Shown here: in pieces, positions 19,035-27,427 of the stretch
Numbering within the stretch: the stretch's first letter is position 1
How the letters are laid out: every line of letters begins with the position of its first letter
NCBI GenBank assembly: GCA_017849585.1
Contig: JAFIGT010000039.1
Coordinates: 62,001-126,000 of the forward strand
Direction: 5' to 3'
Source: Verrucomicrobium sp.
Lineage (GTDB): Bacteria; Verrucomicrobiota; Verrucomicrobiia; Methylacidiphilales; UBA1321
DNA: 64,000 nucleotides
Notes under the pieces: generated by a model
The model's database searches: none
Told to the model about the DNA's origin: nothing
What the model saw: the letters and a program-made list of their open reading frames with translations, nothing else
Translations under genes and position numbers: made by a program

Positions 19035-20111
19035 TTAGAACGAAACGGGCTGGCCACATTCAATACTGTCGTAGCAGGCGTTCATCGCTTCGATGGTGCG
19101 GCGATGCCACGGCAGGTTGATCATGGGTGTCTTCTTCTCGCGAATGCAAGCAACGAATTCGTCCATCATCCCAATCCATTCATCAAAATAGGTATACTGG
19201 ACGGTGTAACGGTCATTGGGAGCACCATTGTGATAGACGTTCGGGCCGAAGCAATCGGCCATGAGGGTGCCTTTTTCACCGATCACGGAGATATTCACTT
19301 CCATACGCTTTGGATAGACTTCCCAGCCTGGTCCGGGAACCTTCAGTCGTTCCTCCAGTCGTGACCAAGAAGGATCAAGCAGGAAGGTAACACCGTTACG
19401 CATTTTCCCGGCGACCATGAGCACATCTTCCACTTCGATATCGGGCCGCAGATTTTTCCCCACTTCTGCGTAGATGGATTCGAAGTCGCTCTTCGTCATC
19501 CATCGAATCATATCGAAGATGTGCGGGTGATCGCACAGTGCTCCGCCGCGAAAACGTGAATCGCTCGTGTTTAATTTTTGACGACGGCCATAACTGACTT
19601 CGGGTACGCCCTGCCAGGGAAATGCCCAGACAGGAGAGAGTGTGATATTGGTGGCTTGAAAGCCAAGGATCGGGCCAATGGCGTCCTTCTGGATGAGCTG
19701 CTTGATGCGATGGACAACGGGATTGTAATGCAACTCGAGTTCGATCTGGCAGACAACACCATGGTGCGCGACGAGCTGGATCATTTCATCGTACTCAGCC
19801 ATGTCGAACGATGGAATTTTCATCGACAGCATGTGAATGCCGCGCTCAGCGCAGAGTTTCATTTGAGCCAGGTGTCTCTGATTGGCGGACGCGAGAACGA
19901 CGGCCTCGATGTCCGGGTGTTTGCGGAACATTTCCAGTTCATCGAGATAACAAGGTACTCCGTGACCGAGGGAATCGAAATGTCTCTTGATTTCAGCGGA
20001 CTCAGCGCAGACGGCGACCCAGCGCAGTTTGGAGTTTTCCTTGAGGGTTTGGTAGTACTTGCGGGTATGGCCATGGGTCAGCGACAACATGGCAATGGCA
20101 ACGGGTTTCAT
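19035..20111 (-). CDS. Gfo/Idh/MocA-family protein with atypical nucleotide-binding motifs
   Basis: A 358-residue protein with the size and fold pattern of Gfo/Idh/MocA oxidoreductases: an N-terminal Rossmann-like half and a C-terminal alpha/beta half (FRGGALCDHPHIFDMIRWM, then late GEKGTLMADCFG). Two hallmarks are altered. The dinucleotide loop, normally GxGxxG, reads MLSLTHGHTRKYY. The EKP motif that precedes catalysis is replaced by MKIPSF. The histidine in CDHPHIFDMIRW remains. Family members oxidise or epimerise sugars with NAD(P), and some use the bound cofactor for glycoside cleavage. It sits ten bases downstream of a shorter relative and 24 bases upstream of the GH20 gene, so it likely acts on a product of that enzyme. 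Confidence 0.82.
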   Translation of the reverse strand: MKPVAIAMLSLTHGHTRKYYQTLKENSKLRWVAVCAESAEIKRHFDSLGHGVPCYLDELEMFRKHPDIEAVVLASANQRHLAQMKLCAERGIHMLSMKIPSFDMAEYDEMIQLVAHHGVVCQIELELHYNPVVHRIKQLIQKDAIGPILGFQATNITLSPVWAFPWQGVPEVSYGRRQKLNTSDSRFRGGALCDHPHIFDMIRWMTKSDFESIYAEVGKNLRPDIEVEDVLMVAGKMRNGVTFLLDPSWSRLEERLKVPGPGWEVYPKRMEVNISVIGEKGTLMADCFGPNVYHNGAPNDRYTVQYTYFDEWIGMMDEFVACIREKKTPMINLPWHRRTIEAMNACYDSIECGQPVSF

Positions 20112-20120
20112 GGGGATAGA

Positions 20121-20978
20121 TTAGAGGGTGATGCGACGGTTTGTGGCAGCTGACTGAAAAGCAGTGTCGACTACCTTGGCCAAGTGCCGGTGTTGAGCCT
20201 GCAAGGTCTCAATGGGAATTGGACTTTGACATTGCCGGAGAGCAGCGCGAATCAAGGTGATGACATCAGCGGAAAATCCAAATAACTCGGCATCAGTGTC
20301 GGTATAGACGGTGGCATTGCTGGACTGGAAGAGATAAATCGACTCCTGCGCCACTTGGGTATCCACCACGCGATCACAGGTGACTCCGCGACTGGCGATG
20401 ACCTCGTGCCGATCCTGTCGTGTACTGCCTGTGGGTTGAAGGATGGAGGCCTCGATCGAAGCGACCACGCCATTTGAGAGACGGAGGATGATATTGGCTA
20501 CGGAATCGCGCGTAATTGTGCTGAAAAGACTGGTGATTGTTCCACCACCAATCCATTCACAAAGGTCGAATTCGCGATAAAGGAGCTCTTTTAGGGTTTC
20601 CGTTTGGCTCGGGGAAAAACAACGAAAGCGGAGCAATGAGACATTCTCGACGGTTTGCTTTTCCACAATGGATCGCAGTTCGATGAAGCGTCTTTCCTCA
20701 CGCCAAGGGCGCAAGGGCAGCAGGGTGGAAGTGAGGTTTTGCTGGACCAAATGCGTCCCTGAAACGAAGGCGATGGAATGAGGATCCATATCCTGTGGGG
20801 TGAGGGCGAGCGTCCAGCCGGAGGGGGCTGTTATGTTATACTTTTCCAGCAAATGGCGCAAAGCGTCGCTAGCGCTGGAAACCTGTGGGGAACGGGTAAG
20901 GATGGAGTGCATATCAGAGGAAATAGCCCAGTCTCGGAGTCGAGGCCGGTGAAGGTTGATCAGGCATCCACTGGGCAT
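20121..20978 (-). CDS. Short Gfo/Idh/MocA-like protein lacking the Rossmann motif
   Basis: A 285-residue protein. Its second half resembles the C-terminal domain of Gfo/Idh/MocA proteins: FDLCEWIGGGTITSLFST, then LSNGVVASIEASI, and an ending NRRITL like the KRSITL end of the family member at 23345-24367. No GxGxxG loop and no EKP motif are seen in the first 110 residues, which I cannot assign. The frame is intact, so it is not an obvious pseudogene. It is the first gene of the minus-strand group with the oxidoreductase at 19035 and GH20, with only nine bases between it and the next gene. It may be a non-catalytic partner subunit of that protein. GGAATT lies before the ATG at 20978; a second ATG at 20912 is possible. 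Confidence 0.65.
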   Translation of the reverse strand: MPSGCLINLHRPRLRDWAISSDMHSILTRSPQVSSASDALRHLLEKYNITAPSGWTLALTPQDMDPHSIAFVSGTHLVQQNLTSTLLPLRPWREERRFIELRSIVEKQTVENVSLLRFRCFSPSQTETLKELLYREFDLCEWIGGGTITSLFSTITRDSVANIILRLSNGVVASIEASILQPTGSTRQDRHEVIASRGVTCDRVVDTQVAQESIYLFQSSNATVYTDTDAELFGFSADVITLIRAALRQCQSPIPIETLQAQHRHLAKVVDTAFQSAATNRRITL

Positions 20979-21450
20979 CGGAATTCCGACGGACTGCCAG
21001 ATTAGGTTGGATTAAAAATAACGTGGAAGCGTGAGCCCTGACGCGGGAAAGAGAGGTGCTCATTTTTTGGTGAATATTCATGAAAATAACCTGTGGCCGC
21101 TTGCGAAACGAAATCAATTTTCGGACATAAATCGGGACGTGGCATGTGTTATGTTTGATAGGCATCTATATATACTAAATGGAGCCAAAAACAACGTAAT
21201 GTTTCCGGGTGGGATCTCGATTTCGGCTCTTTTCTCCTCGGTTGAAATGATTCAATAAAACAAGGAAATCCGGATTTTATGCGGGCCACTTTTGATTTAA
21301 TAATCGTCGATTTATAGAGGGAAAAACATGCTTTTGAGAATTCGATTTATCGCGAATAACGTGGCTGAATTCGAAGTCTTTCGACGGTTTCCAGTCTTGT
21401 TCGAGTGGGGGTATATATGATATATATATAATAGGTTTTAAAACTATTTC
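20979..21450. promoter_or_regulatory. Divergent AT-rich regulatory region between the GH20 group and the barrel/SIS pair
   Basis: This 472-base stretch is the longest non-coding region in the window. It holds a perfect 12-base palindrome AAATCCGGATTT (21266-21277), the inverted repeat TTGAA-N4-TTCAA (21242-21255), and direct repeats TCGATTTAT (21307, 21342) and GAATTCGA (21338, 21367). A TTGTTC (21397-21402) and a TATATA/TATAAT run (21421-21432) lie just before the + strand gene at 21451 and may be its promoter. The small open frame at 21031-21258 has no similarity or ribosome site that I can support. Confidence 0.5.
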
Positions 21451-22533
21451 ATGAGCACAAAATTATCTACTGGAAAGCCGGCTCCCGTTTGTGAAGCTGG
21501 CGTTAGTTATTACGGAATCAGTTATCCGGAACATGCTGAGCGTGATTTTCTCGAAATGAAAAGCCACCACTGCAATGCGGTCATCTTAGCGTTGAGTGAA
21601 TTCGACATCGATTTTTGGTTTCCGAACATTATCGAAGTCACCCGCGTCGCCAAAAAGCATGGGTTGCGCGTCTATCTCGATACCTGGGGTATTGGCAAGT
21701 GGTTCGGTGGTGAGCCGCCGAGCAAATTTCTCACTGACCATGCGCAATGCCGGCAGGTTAGTGCCTTCACTGGGGAGCCGCTCCCGGCGGCATGCTTTGT
21801 CTCGACGGCTTTTCGCGAGTATTTCAATGGCATTTGCGAAAAGCTGGCTCGTTATGTGGAAGCGGATGGATTTTTTTGGGATGAGCCGCATTACGCTTTG
21901 CCCAAGAATATGGCCTCGATAACAGGAGGTGCCGGAGAAGATTGGGCTTGCCGCTGTTCCTGTTGTCAGGAGAAGTTCAAGGCGCGTTACGGTATGGAAA
22001 TGCCGAAGCTCCTGACTCCAGAAGTGGTGAATTTCCGTGAAGATGAAGCGCTGGACGTGCTTCGCGAGGCATCGCGACGGATCAAGGCGATCCGGCCGGA
22101 GAGCGAGATTACCTGTTGCGTGCATGCGACTCTCAATACCTACTACGTTACGGAGCGGCGTGGGTACGATAACTGGGAAAAGGTGGCATCGAGTCCAGAA
22201 TTCGATGTCTTCAGTACGACAATCATTGCTTGGAACCTGCCGAAATCGTTCTTTGATGACATCACCCGCCGTACGGTGGAGGTGGCGAAGAAGTACGGCA
22301 AGCGCAGTCAACGCTGGATGATGGGGTATTACAAGCAGCCGGATGATCTGGAAGAAATTGTGCGTACAGCAAAACTCTATCGGTCAATGGGTGTCGATTC
22401 GCTCTTTACGTGGACTTATCGTGGCGGCAAGGGGACCGTTCTCGCTGCACCTGATGCCGACGGTGTCTGGGAGGCGGTGGGGAGGGCGAACCATCAGTTT
22501 CTGACCATGAAGATGGAGGAGGATAAAAAATGA
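21451..22533 (+). CDS. Unknown TIM-barrel-type protein, possibly glycoside-hydrolase-like
   Basis: A 360-residue protein that I cannot place in a named family. It has no signal peptide. Regular beta/alpha segments (GISYPEHAERDFLEMK, HGLRVYLDTWGIG, ADGFFWDEPHY, ITCCVHATLNTYY, GVDSLFTWTYRGGKG) read like a (beta/alpha)8 barrel. The acidic pair in FFWDEPHY at the end of a strand is where catalytic residues often sit in glycoside hydrolases. A CRCSCCQEKF segment resembles a metal site: C-x-C-x-x-C, seen in several barrel proteins of this type. The stop overlaps the SIS-domain gene by four bases, so the two are translationally coupled and probably act on one sugar or sugar phosphate. Function is unknown. 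Confidence 0.75.
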   Translation: MSTKLSTGKPAPVCEAGVSYYGISYPEHAERDFLEMKSHHCNAVILALSEFDIDFWFPNIIEVTRVAKKHGLRVYLDTWGIGKWFGGEPPSKFLTDHAQCRQVSAFTGEPLPAACFVSTAFREYFNGICEKLARYVEADGFFWDEPHYALPKNMASITGGAGEDWACRCSCCQEKFKARYGMEMPKLLTPEVVNFREDEALDVLREASRRIKAIRPESEITCCVHATLNTYYVTERRGYDNWEKVASSPEFDVFSTTIIAWNLPKSFFDDITRRTVEVAKKYGKRSQRWMMGYYKQPDDLEEIVRTAKLYRSMGVDSLFTWTYRGGKGTVLAAPDADGVWEAVGRANHQFLTMKMEEDKK

Positions 22534-23276
22534 GTTCGACCTACTTGGAATTGGTGACGGCCAATTTGAACCGGATCGAAAAGGAGCAGGCGGACAATCT
22601 GCGTCGAGCGGGCCAGCTGATGGCTGAGGCGATTGCAAACGACCGGCTTATCCACGTTTATGGCGGGGGTGGACATACCTGCTTGCCTGTGGCGGAGATG
22701 TTTTTTCGCGCAGGCGGTTTGTCCAACATCAACCCTCTCATCGATACGGCGCTCTCTCCGTTCACGCAGGCGATTAAATATCTGGAGTTTGAACGGACGT
22801 TGAATTTCGGAAGTGCCTTGGTGCGCTATTATAAATTGAAAAAGGATGATATTGTGGTGGTCTTTCACAATATCGGATTCAATGCGGCGACGATTGATGC
22901 TTGCGAGGAATTCAAGAAGGTTGGGGCGCGTATCATTGGTGTGGCTTCCTCCTACTGGCAGACAGAATGTCCAGCAGATCACCCGATCCGTCATCCCAAT
23001 GGCAAGAATCTGTTCGACTATGCGGAGGTGTGCATCGACGATTATAATCCGGTGGGCGATGCCACATTAAAGGTGGCGGGATTCTCCGAACCGATCGCTC
23101 CGGTTTCCAATATGGCCGATTTCTTCATCGCGCATCGGTTGGAAATTGAGACGGTTAAGGCATGTGTGGATCGAGGAGTGACTCCACCTATTTGGTGTAG
23201 TGCGAATACTCCTGAAGGCGATGCTCGTAATCAAGGCTATCTGGCTAAGTACAGTCCGCGCATCAAGAGCTTGTAA
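22530..23276 (+). CDS. SIS-domain sugar-phosphate-binding protein (UPF0309-like)
   Basis: A 248-residue protein with one sugar isomerase (SIS) domain. HVYGGGGHTCLPVAEMFFRAGG is the first binding loop, VVFHNIGFNAATIDACEEFKK the second, and the C-terminal ISNMADFF-like segment (APVSNMADFFIAHRLEIE) is typical of the UPF0309 group. SIS domains bind phosphosugars and either isomerise them or sense them. GGAGGA is eight bases before the ATG. It overlaps the barrel gene by four bases. A GC-rich terminator hairpin follows it. The likely substrate is an amino-sugar phosphate given the NagB, PIG-L and GH20 genes nearby, but this is inferred. Confidence 0.85.
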   Translation: MSSTYLELVTANLNRIEKEQADNLRRAGQLMAEAIANDRLIHVYGGGGHTCLPVAEMFFRAGGLSNINPLIDTALSPFTQAIKYLEFERTLNFGSALVRYYKLKKDDIVVVFHNIGFNAATIDACEEFKKVGARIIGVASSYWQTECPADHPIRHPNGKNLFDYAEVCIDDYNPVGDATLKVAGFSEPIAPVSNMADFFIAHRLEIETVKACVDRGVTPPIWCSANTPEGDARNQGYLAKYSPRIKSL

Positions 23277-23293
23277 GTATTGGTGGTACGTGA

Positions 23294-23319
23294 GCCACCG
23301 TCCGAAGGCGGGCGGTGGC
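23294..23319 (+). terminator. Rho-independent terminator after the SIS gene
   Basis: An 11-pair stem (GCCACCGTCCG against CGGGCGGTGGC, one T:G pair) with loop AAGG is followed by CATTTCTT on the + strand. It lies 17 bases after the SIS-domain stop and before the convergent oxidoreductase, as expected of a terminator. The opposite strand lacks a T-run after the stem, so it is probably one-directional. Confidence 0.8.
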
Positions 23320-23344
23320 CATTTCTTAACAAGCATTGGCAGAG

Positions 23345-24367
23345 TTAAAGCGTAATGCTCCGCTTCTCATCGGCGGACTGGATTTCGGCCAGCACGGTCC
23401 GGAGGCTTTCGAGGGCCTGCGGTCCTGTGGCGATGGTTGGTTTTGATCCAGTACGAATTCCTCTTACGAATGTTGCCAGTTCGTTGTAATATCCACCGAG
23501 ATCAGAAATGTTTCCGCTGTTGGGACCGTCCGATTTAATAACGGGTTTGTTGAAGAGCATGGCTACACGCTTTTGATCCTGTAGCGTGATATGAAGCGAT
23601 GGGGATATCAGGGAATCCATTTCGACTACTGCGTGTTCAAACACGGCTTGAAATGCCATTTGGAAACCCCATTGGGCTGGATAATCCCAGCCGCCTTGGG
23701 CCGTAACGGCAATTTGATCGTAGTAGTAATGCGTGAACAGGTGCGTGTAGACACCATCGACTTTGTGTCCGATCGAGTGAACAGACTGAGGTTTGCCGAG
23801 AAGATGCAGAATGAAGTCAGTATCGTGAATATGCAGATCCAGCGCGGCACCCTTGGAGCGATGATTGGCATGCAACCAGTTCTCCTGGCTGTAGGCGGGT
23901 TTGCTAGCTCGGCGTTGCATCCAGAGACTGGTAAGGCATCCGCCTTGGCCTGATTTAAGAAACGTTTCCAGTGCTTGATATTCCGGCCAAAAACGAATGC
24001 ACTGACCCACTTGAAAATGCACGCCAGCAGCCTCTACTGCAGCGAGGGCGCGCTCAGCGTCTGCGATCGTGAGAGCGAGGGGCTTTTCACAAAAGACGTG
24101 CTTGCCTGCACGCGCAGCGGTCACAATGGCGTCCGCATGCAGATCCGTGGGCAGGCAGATGTCGACGATATCGACGGCTGTTTGATCGAGAACTGCCTCA
24201 AGGGTTGGAAAGAGAGTGGCGCTGAGCCCGTATTCGGCGACAGCCTTCACTGTGGCCGGGAATGTATCGACTACGCCGACAATTTCGATGTTCTCCAAAG
24301 CCTGATAGACTTTGGCATGCATTTGTCCCATGAATCCAAAACCAACAATGGCAACACGAAGTTTCAT
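23345..24367 (-). CDS. Gfo/Idh/MocA-family oxidoreductase
   Basis: A 340-residue enzyme with intact signatures: GFGFMG (residues 9-14) for NAD(P) binding, CEKPLALT near residue 92, and a C-terminal domain with DLHIHDTDFILHLLG supplying the catalytic histidine. Members oxidise sugars, inositols or amino sugars. The ATG at 24367 is preferred over 24403. A promoter is visible just upstream (24383-24411), which places the transcription start between the two codons, and homologues start with the KLRVAIVG segment. It diverges from an AraC gene and shares its regulatory repeats. Substrate unknown. Confidence 0.88.
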   Translation of the reverse strand: MKLRVAIVGFGFMGQMHAKVYQALENIEIVGVVDTFPATVKAVAEYGLSATLFPTLEAVLDQTAVDIVDICLPTDLHADAIVTAARAGKHVFCEKPLALTIADAERALAAVEAAGVHFQVGQCIRFWPEYQALETFLKSGQGGCLTSLWMQRRASKPAYSQENWLHANHRSKGAALDLHIHDTDFILHLLGKPQSVHSIGHKVDGVYTHLFTHYYYDQIAVTAQGGWDYPAQWGFQMAFQAVFEHAVVEMDSLISPSLHITLQDQKRVAMLFNKPVIKSDGPNSGNISDLGGYYNELATFVRGIRTGSKPTIATGPQALESLRTVLAEIQSADEKRSITL

Positions 24368-24382
24368 GTCATCAGAGTGGTC

Positions 24383-24437
24383 ATAATAGGAGAGAAAAAC
24401 CATGGTGTGATCGATTTTAGTTTTAACATAATCGATT
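24383..24437 (-). promoter_or_regulatory. Promoter of the oxidoreductase with AraC-type direct repeat
   Basis: On the minus strand ATCACA (24411-24406) and TATTAT (24388-24383) are separated by 17 bases and read as -35 and -10 boxes. The heptamer ATCGATT occurs at 24410-24416 and 24431-24437, exactly 21 bases apart. The nearer copy overlaps the -35 box by two bases. Direct half-sites two helical turns apart that touch the -35 box are the classic layout for activation by AraC-family proteins. The divergent gene at 24458 encodes one. Confidence 0.6.
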
Positions 24438-24457
24438 GAATCCCTAAGTTGATTTCC

Positions 24458-25333
24458 ATGCCCAGGTTTCAGTTAGTATCACCCGCGCTGGAGCGCATTC
24501 GCGCCATGCGCTCTCCGCACGACTATTTTGCCGAAACCCGGAGCGGGATTGCGCTGTGGCCGGAAAAGATTCTGTGCTTCGCGCGGAGGAGTCGCGCGGA
24601 AACCGCGAGGGATGTACTTGCGAGACATCACCATCATCGCTACGTCCTCGTTGTCCCATGGCAGGGGACGGGAACCGTTTATGCGGATGATCGACGGTTT
24701 GTACTTGGGCCTTTGCACTCGCTGCTGATATTCCCATTTCAGTTTCATCATGGCTTTGCATTCGATCAGGAGTTTGTGATCTGGCAGATCATCACGTTCG
24801 AAATAAAGGACGCTGCGACACTTGAAGGCCTGCGCCTTCATCCTTCCCGACGCATGGAGGAAGGCGATTATGCATTGATGGCCGGTCTCGTGGAGGCATG
24901 GGAAATGCGACGTAATAATGAATTATCCCAATGGCTGGGGCTTTTCCTAAACCGGATGCTAGCGGTCAAGTCAGTGGGCCGTGTGCGAGAGGGAAGTCGC
25001 GCGAAACCATCATCGCTCTTGATGCGGATTAACCAGGAATGCATGCCACGTTTGGATGAGGCAATTGGATTGAAGGAATTGTCGGGTCGTCTGGCGATTT
25101 CGGAGAGTTACTTGCGTGCGCGTTTTCGGCAGGAAACCGGAATGAGTTTGGGTCAGCACTTGCGGCGTTTGCGCTTGCAGAAGGCTATGTCTCTGTTGTT
25201 GCAATCCGAGCTATCCATTTCGGAAATTGCGGAGCGTTGCGGTTTCGATTCCATTTTTTCTTTTAGCCGGTCATTTCATCGCTTTTCCGGTATGCGGGCC
25301 ACGGATTACCGCGAGCGCTTCACAAAAGGTTGA
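24458..25333 (+). CDS. AraC-family transcriptional regulator
   Basis: A 291-residue regulator. The N-terminal half is a cupin-like sensor domain (HHHHRYVLVVPWQGTGTVY then a FPFQFHHGFAF strand). The C-terminal 100 residues hold both helix-turn-helix units: LKELSGRLAISESYLRARFRQETG and ISEIAERCGFDSIFSFSRSFHR. It is related to the AraC gene at 27428-28309, sharing the sensor layout and FPFQFHH. I start at the ATG at 24458; a TTG at 24449 adds three residues. It diverges from the oxidoreductase at 24367 and probably controls it and the downstream isomerase and oxidoreductase genes. Confidence 0.9.
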   Translation: MPRFQLVSPALERIRAMRSPHDYFAETRSGIALWPEKILCFARRSRAETARDVLARHHHHRYVLVVPWQGTGTVYADDRRFVLGPLHSLLIFPFQFHHGFAFDQEFVIWQIITFEIKDAATLEGLRLHPSRRMEEGDYALMAGLVEAWEMRRNNELSQWLGLFLNRMLAVKSVGRVREGSRAKPSSLLMRINQECMPRLDEAIGLKELSGRLAISESYLRARFRQETGMSLGQHLRRLRLQKAMSLLLQSELSISEIAERCGFDSIFSFSRSFHRFSGMRATDYRERFTKG

Positions 25334-25401
25334 ATCGAATGTGTTAAAAGCCGAATCGCTATGGCTATGGTGTGAAGGAGCCGGGCGAGACAGAATGAGT
25401 C

Positions 25402-26262
25402 ATGGAAAAATCCATGAAATCATCCATCAGCATCTGGTCGTTCCCCGCCGGCGGAACGCTTAGCGATAAATTGCGTTTGGCGCGGGAGGCCGGTTTTGAT
25501 GGTTTTGAGATTGATCTGAGCGAATCGGGACCGGTCAATCTCGCCAGTACACGGGACGACCTACGCGGAGTGCGTCGTTTGTCTGAGGATACAGGCATCA
25601 ATTTGAGTGGTCTGGCGACAGGCTTATACTGGGAAGCAAATGGCGCGAGCGCTAACGAAGCGACACGGGCGAGGGCGGAAGCCATCTTGCGTAAACAAAT
25701 TTGGATCGCGCATGAGCTGGGAATCGACGCTGTGCTGGTCGTGCCCGGAGCGGTGGGGGTGGATTTTATTCCTGGATGTGAAGTCGTACCGTATGCGACA
25801 GCCTATGCTCGGGCAACAGAACTAATCCGGAAGGTTTTGCCCGAGGCGGAGAGACTCAAGGTGTGCATTGGCATCGAAAATGTCTGGAATAAATTTTTGA
25901 CTAGTCCGCTGGAGATGCGGAGCTTTGTGGATCAATTCCAATCCCAATATGTTGGGGCTTATTTCGATGTGGGTAATGTACTGGCAACGGGGTATCCCGA
26001 GCATTGGATCGAGATCCTCGGCTCGCGAATTGCAAGAGTGCACTTCAAGGATTATCGCCGCGCGGTGGGTTCGGCGGACGGATTTTGTGATTTGCTTTCG
26101 GGGGATGTAAACTGGCCGGAGGTGATGAAAACTTTACGCGCTGTGCCATACTCAGGGTGGGTGACGGCCGAGATGATTCCACCGGTTCCATTTTATAAGC
26201 ATTGTCCCGAGGTGCTGATTCACAATACTCATCGAGCCATGGCAGCAATTTTGACGCTGTAA
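25402..26262 (+). CDS. Sugar phosphate isomerase/epimerase (AP endonuclease 2-type barrel)
   Basis: A 286-residue (beta/alpha)8 enzyme of the xylose-isomerase-like barrel superfamily. Likely metal ligands appear in order: Glu in GIENVWN, Asp in YFDVGN, His in VHFKDY, and Glu in TAEM. These enzymes isomerise or epimerise ketoses and related sugars, sometimes as phosphates. Two ATG codons are possible (25402 and 25414). It is ten bases upstream of an oxidoreductase of the Gfo/Idh/MocA family, a pair seen often in sugar and inositol degradation where the oxidoreductase makes a keto sugar that the barrel enzyme converts. The actual sugar is not shown by the sequence. Confidence 0.87.
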   Translation: MEKSMKSSISIWSFPAGGTLSDKLRLAREAGFDGFEIDLSESGPVNLASTRDDLRGVRRLSEDTGINLSGLATGLYWEANGASANEATRARAEAILRKQIWIAHELGIDAVLVVPGAVGVDFIPGCEVVPYATAYARATELIRKVLPEAERLKVCIGIENVWNKFLTSPLEMRSFVDQFQSQYVGAYFDVGNVLATGYPEHWIEILGSRIARVHFKDYRRAVGSADGFCDLLSGDVNWPEVMKTLRAVPYSGWVTAEMIPPVPFYKHCPEVLIHNTHRAMAAILTL

Positions 26263-26272
26263 AAGGAAGATA

Positions 26273-27427
26273 ATGAAAGCATTCAGAATTGGTTTGATCG
26301 GAGCTGGTGGCCGTGGGGTGTCCTTGGCTAAAAATGTAAGTGAGTCGGGATTGGGTGACGTAGTGGCGGCCTATGATCCCAATCCCTCCTACGCGAAGGA
26401 GTGGATGCGCGCTGCCGAATATGAGATTCCTCTGGTGGATCGGGATTCTTTGTTGAGCGATCCGAAGCTTGATGGAGTGATTGTGGGCTCACCCGATCAT
26501 TGTCATCGTCAGGATGCCATCGATGGTTTGCGCGCGGGCAAGCCTGTGCTGTGCGAGAAGCCGATGGCCATTTCGATTGCAGATTGCGATGAAATGCTGC
26601 GTGTGCAAAAAGAAACGAGGCAATCCTTGCGCATTGGTTTTAACCTTCGATTTCATCCGCTCTATCAAAAAATGCAGGAGATTGCTGCCTCAGGAAAGCT
26701 TGGGAGAATCACGACGGTATGGATTCGACACTTCGTTGGTTTTGGCGGTACCTACTATTTTCAAGACTGGCATTCCCGGCGGGCGCTAAGCACGAGCCTG
26801 TTGCTGCAAAAGGCTACGCATGACTTCGATGTCATGCACTTTGTGGCAGGTTCCTATACGCGACGGCTGACGGCTCTCGGTCGGCGTTCTTATTATGGAG
26901 GGGATCGTAGCAACGCGTTAACCTGCCCGGAATGCGAGGAGAAGTACACTTGTCCGGAAACAAATCTTGATCCGGCCGTCCCGCGCAATCAGTGCGCCTT
27001 TCGTCAGGAGGTCGACGTGGAGGATAATGAATCGGTTCTGATGGAATTGGAAAGCGGCGCCATTGCGACTTATGGACAATGCCATTTCTCCCCAGATTAT
27101 CATCGCAGTTACGTTTTCATCGGTACGAAAGGACGCATGGAAAGTTTCGAATCCATGCGCCGGGTGGAAGGTTGGCAGAGGGACAATCGTGTGGAGGTGT
27201 TGTATCGGCAGGGCGTTGAGCGGGAGACTTTCCACTTTGATCTCACCGGCTCTGGTCATGGTGGCGCGGATCTCCGTATGATCCGAAATTGGCTGCTATC
27301 TATTCACGAGGGGCGCGCCGATACAGAAAACCCAATTGCTGGACGTCAAAGCGTGGCAGTCGGTTGTCTGGCTGCGGAAAGTTTGCGTACAGACAATCGT
27401 TGGTTGACGTTGCCGTCAGTCGTCTGA
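26273..27427 (+). CDS. Gfo/Idh/MocA-family oxidoreductase with cysteine-rich insert
   Basis: A 384-residue NAD(P)-dependent enzyme with GAGGRG (residues 10-15), CEKPMAIS near residue 93, and KATHDFDVMHFVAG carrying the expected catalytic histidine region. The middle contains a cysteine group CPECEEKYTCPET and a later C in NQCAF, which could bind zinc. This insert marks a subgroup of the family and is absent from the other three members in this window. AAGGAAG is at good distance before the ATG. It forms a two-gene unit with the barrel isomerase and ends one base from the convergent AraC gene. Confidence 0.9.
   Translation: MKAFRIGLIGAGGRGVSLAKNVSESGLGDVVAAYDPNPSYAKEWMRAAEYEIPLVDRDSLLSDPKLDGVIVGSPDHCHRQDAIDGLRAGKPVLCEKPMAISIADCDEMLRVQKETRQSLRIGFNLRFHPLYQKMQEIAASGKLGRITTVWIRHFVGFGGTYYFQDWHSRRALSTSLLLQKATHDFDVMHFVAGSYTRRLTALGRRSYYGGDRSNALTCPECEEKYTCPETNLDPAVPRNQCAFRQEVDVEDNESVLMELESGAIATYGQCHFSPDYHRSYVFIGTKGRMESFESMRRVEGWQRDNRVEVLYRQGVERETFHFDLTGSGHGGADLRMIRNWLLSIHEGRADTENPIAGRQSVAVGCLAAESLRTDNRWLTLPSVV

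Noticed and set aside
20121-20978. Decayed pseudogene of a Gfo/Idh/MocA enzyme
   Set aside because: The frame is uninterrupted, has a plausible start and a conserved end, so a short functional protein is more likely.
21031-21258. 75-codon open frame in the long intergenic region
   Set aside because: No ribosome site, no recognisable sequence, and it overlaps candidate regulatory repeats.
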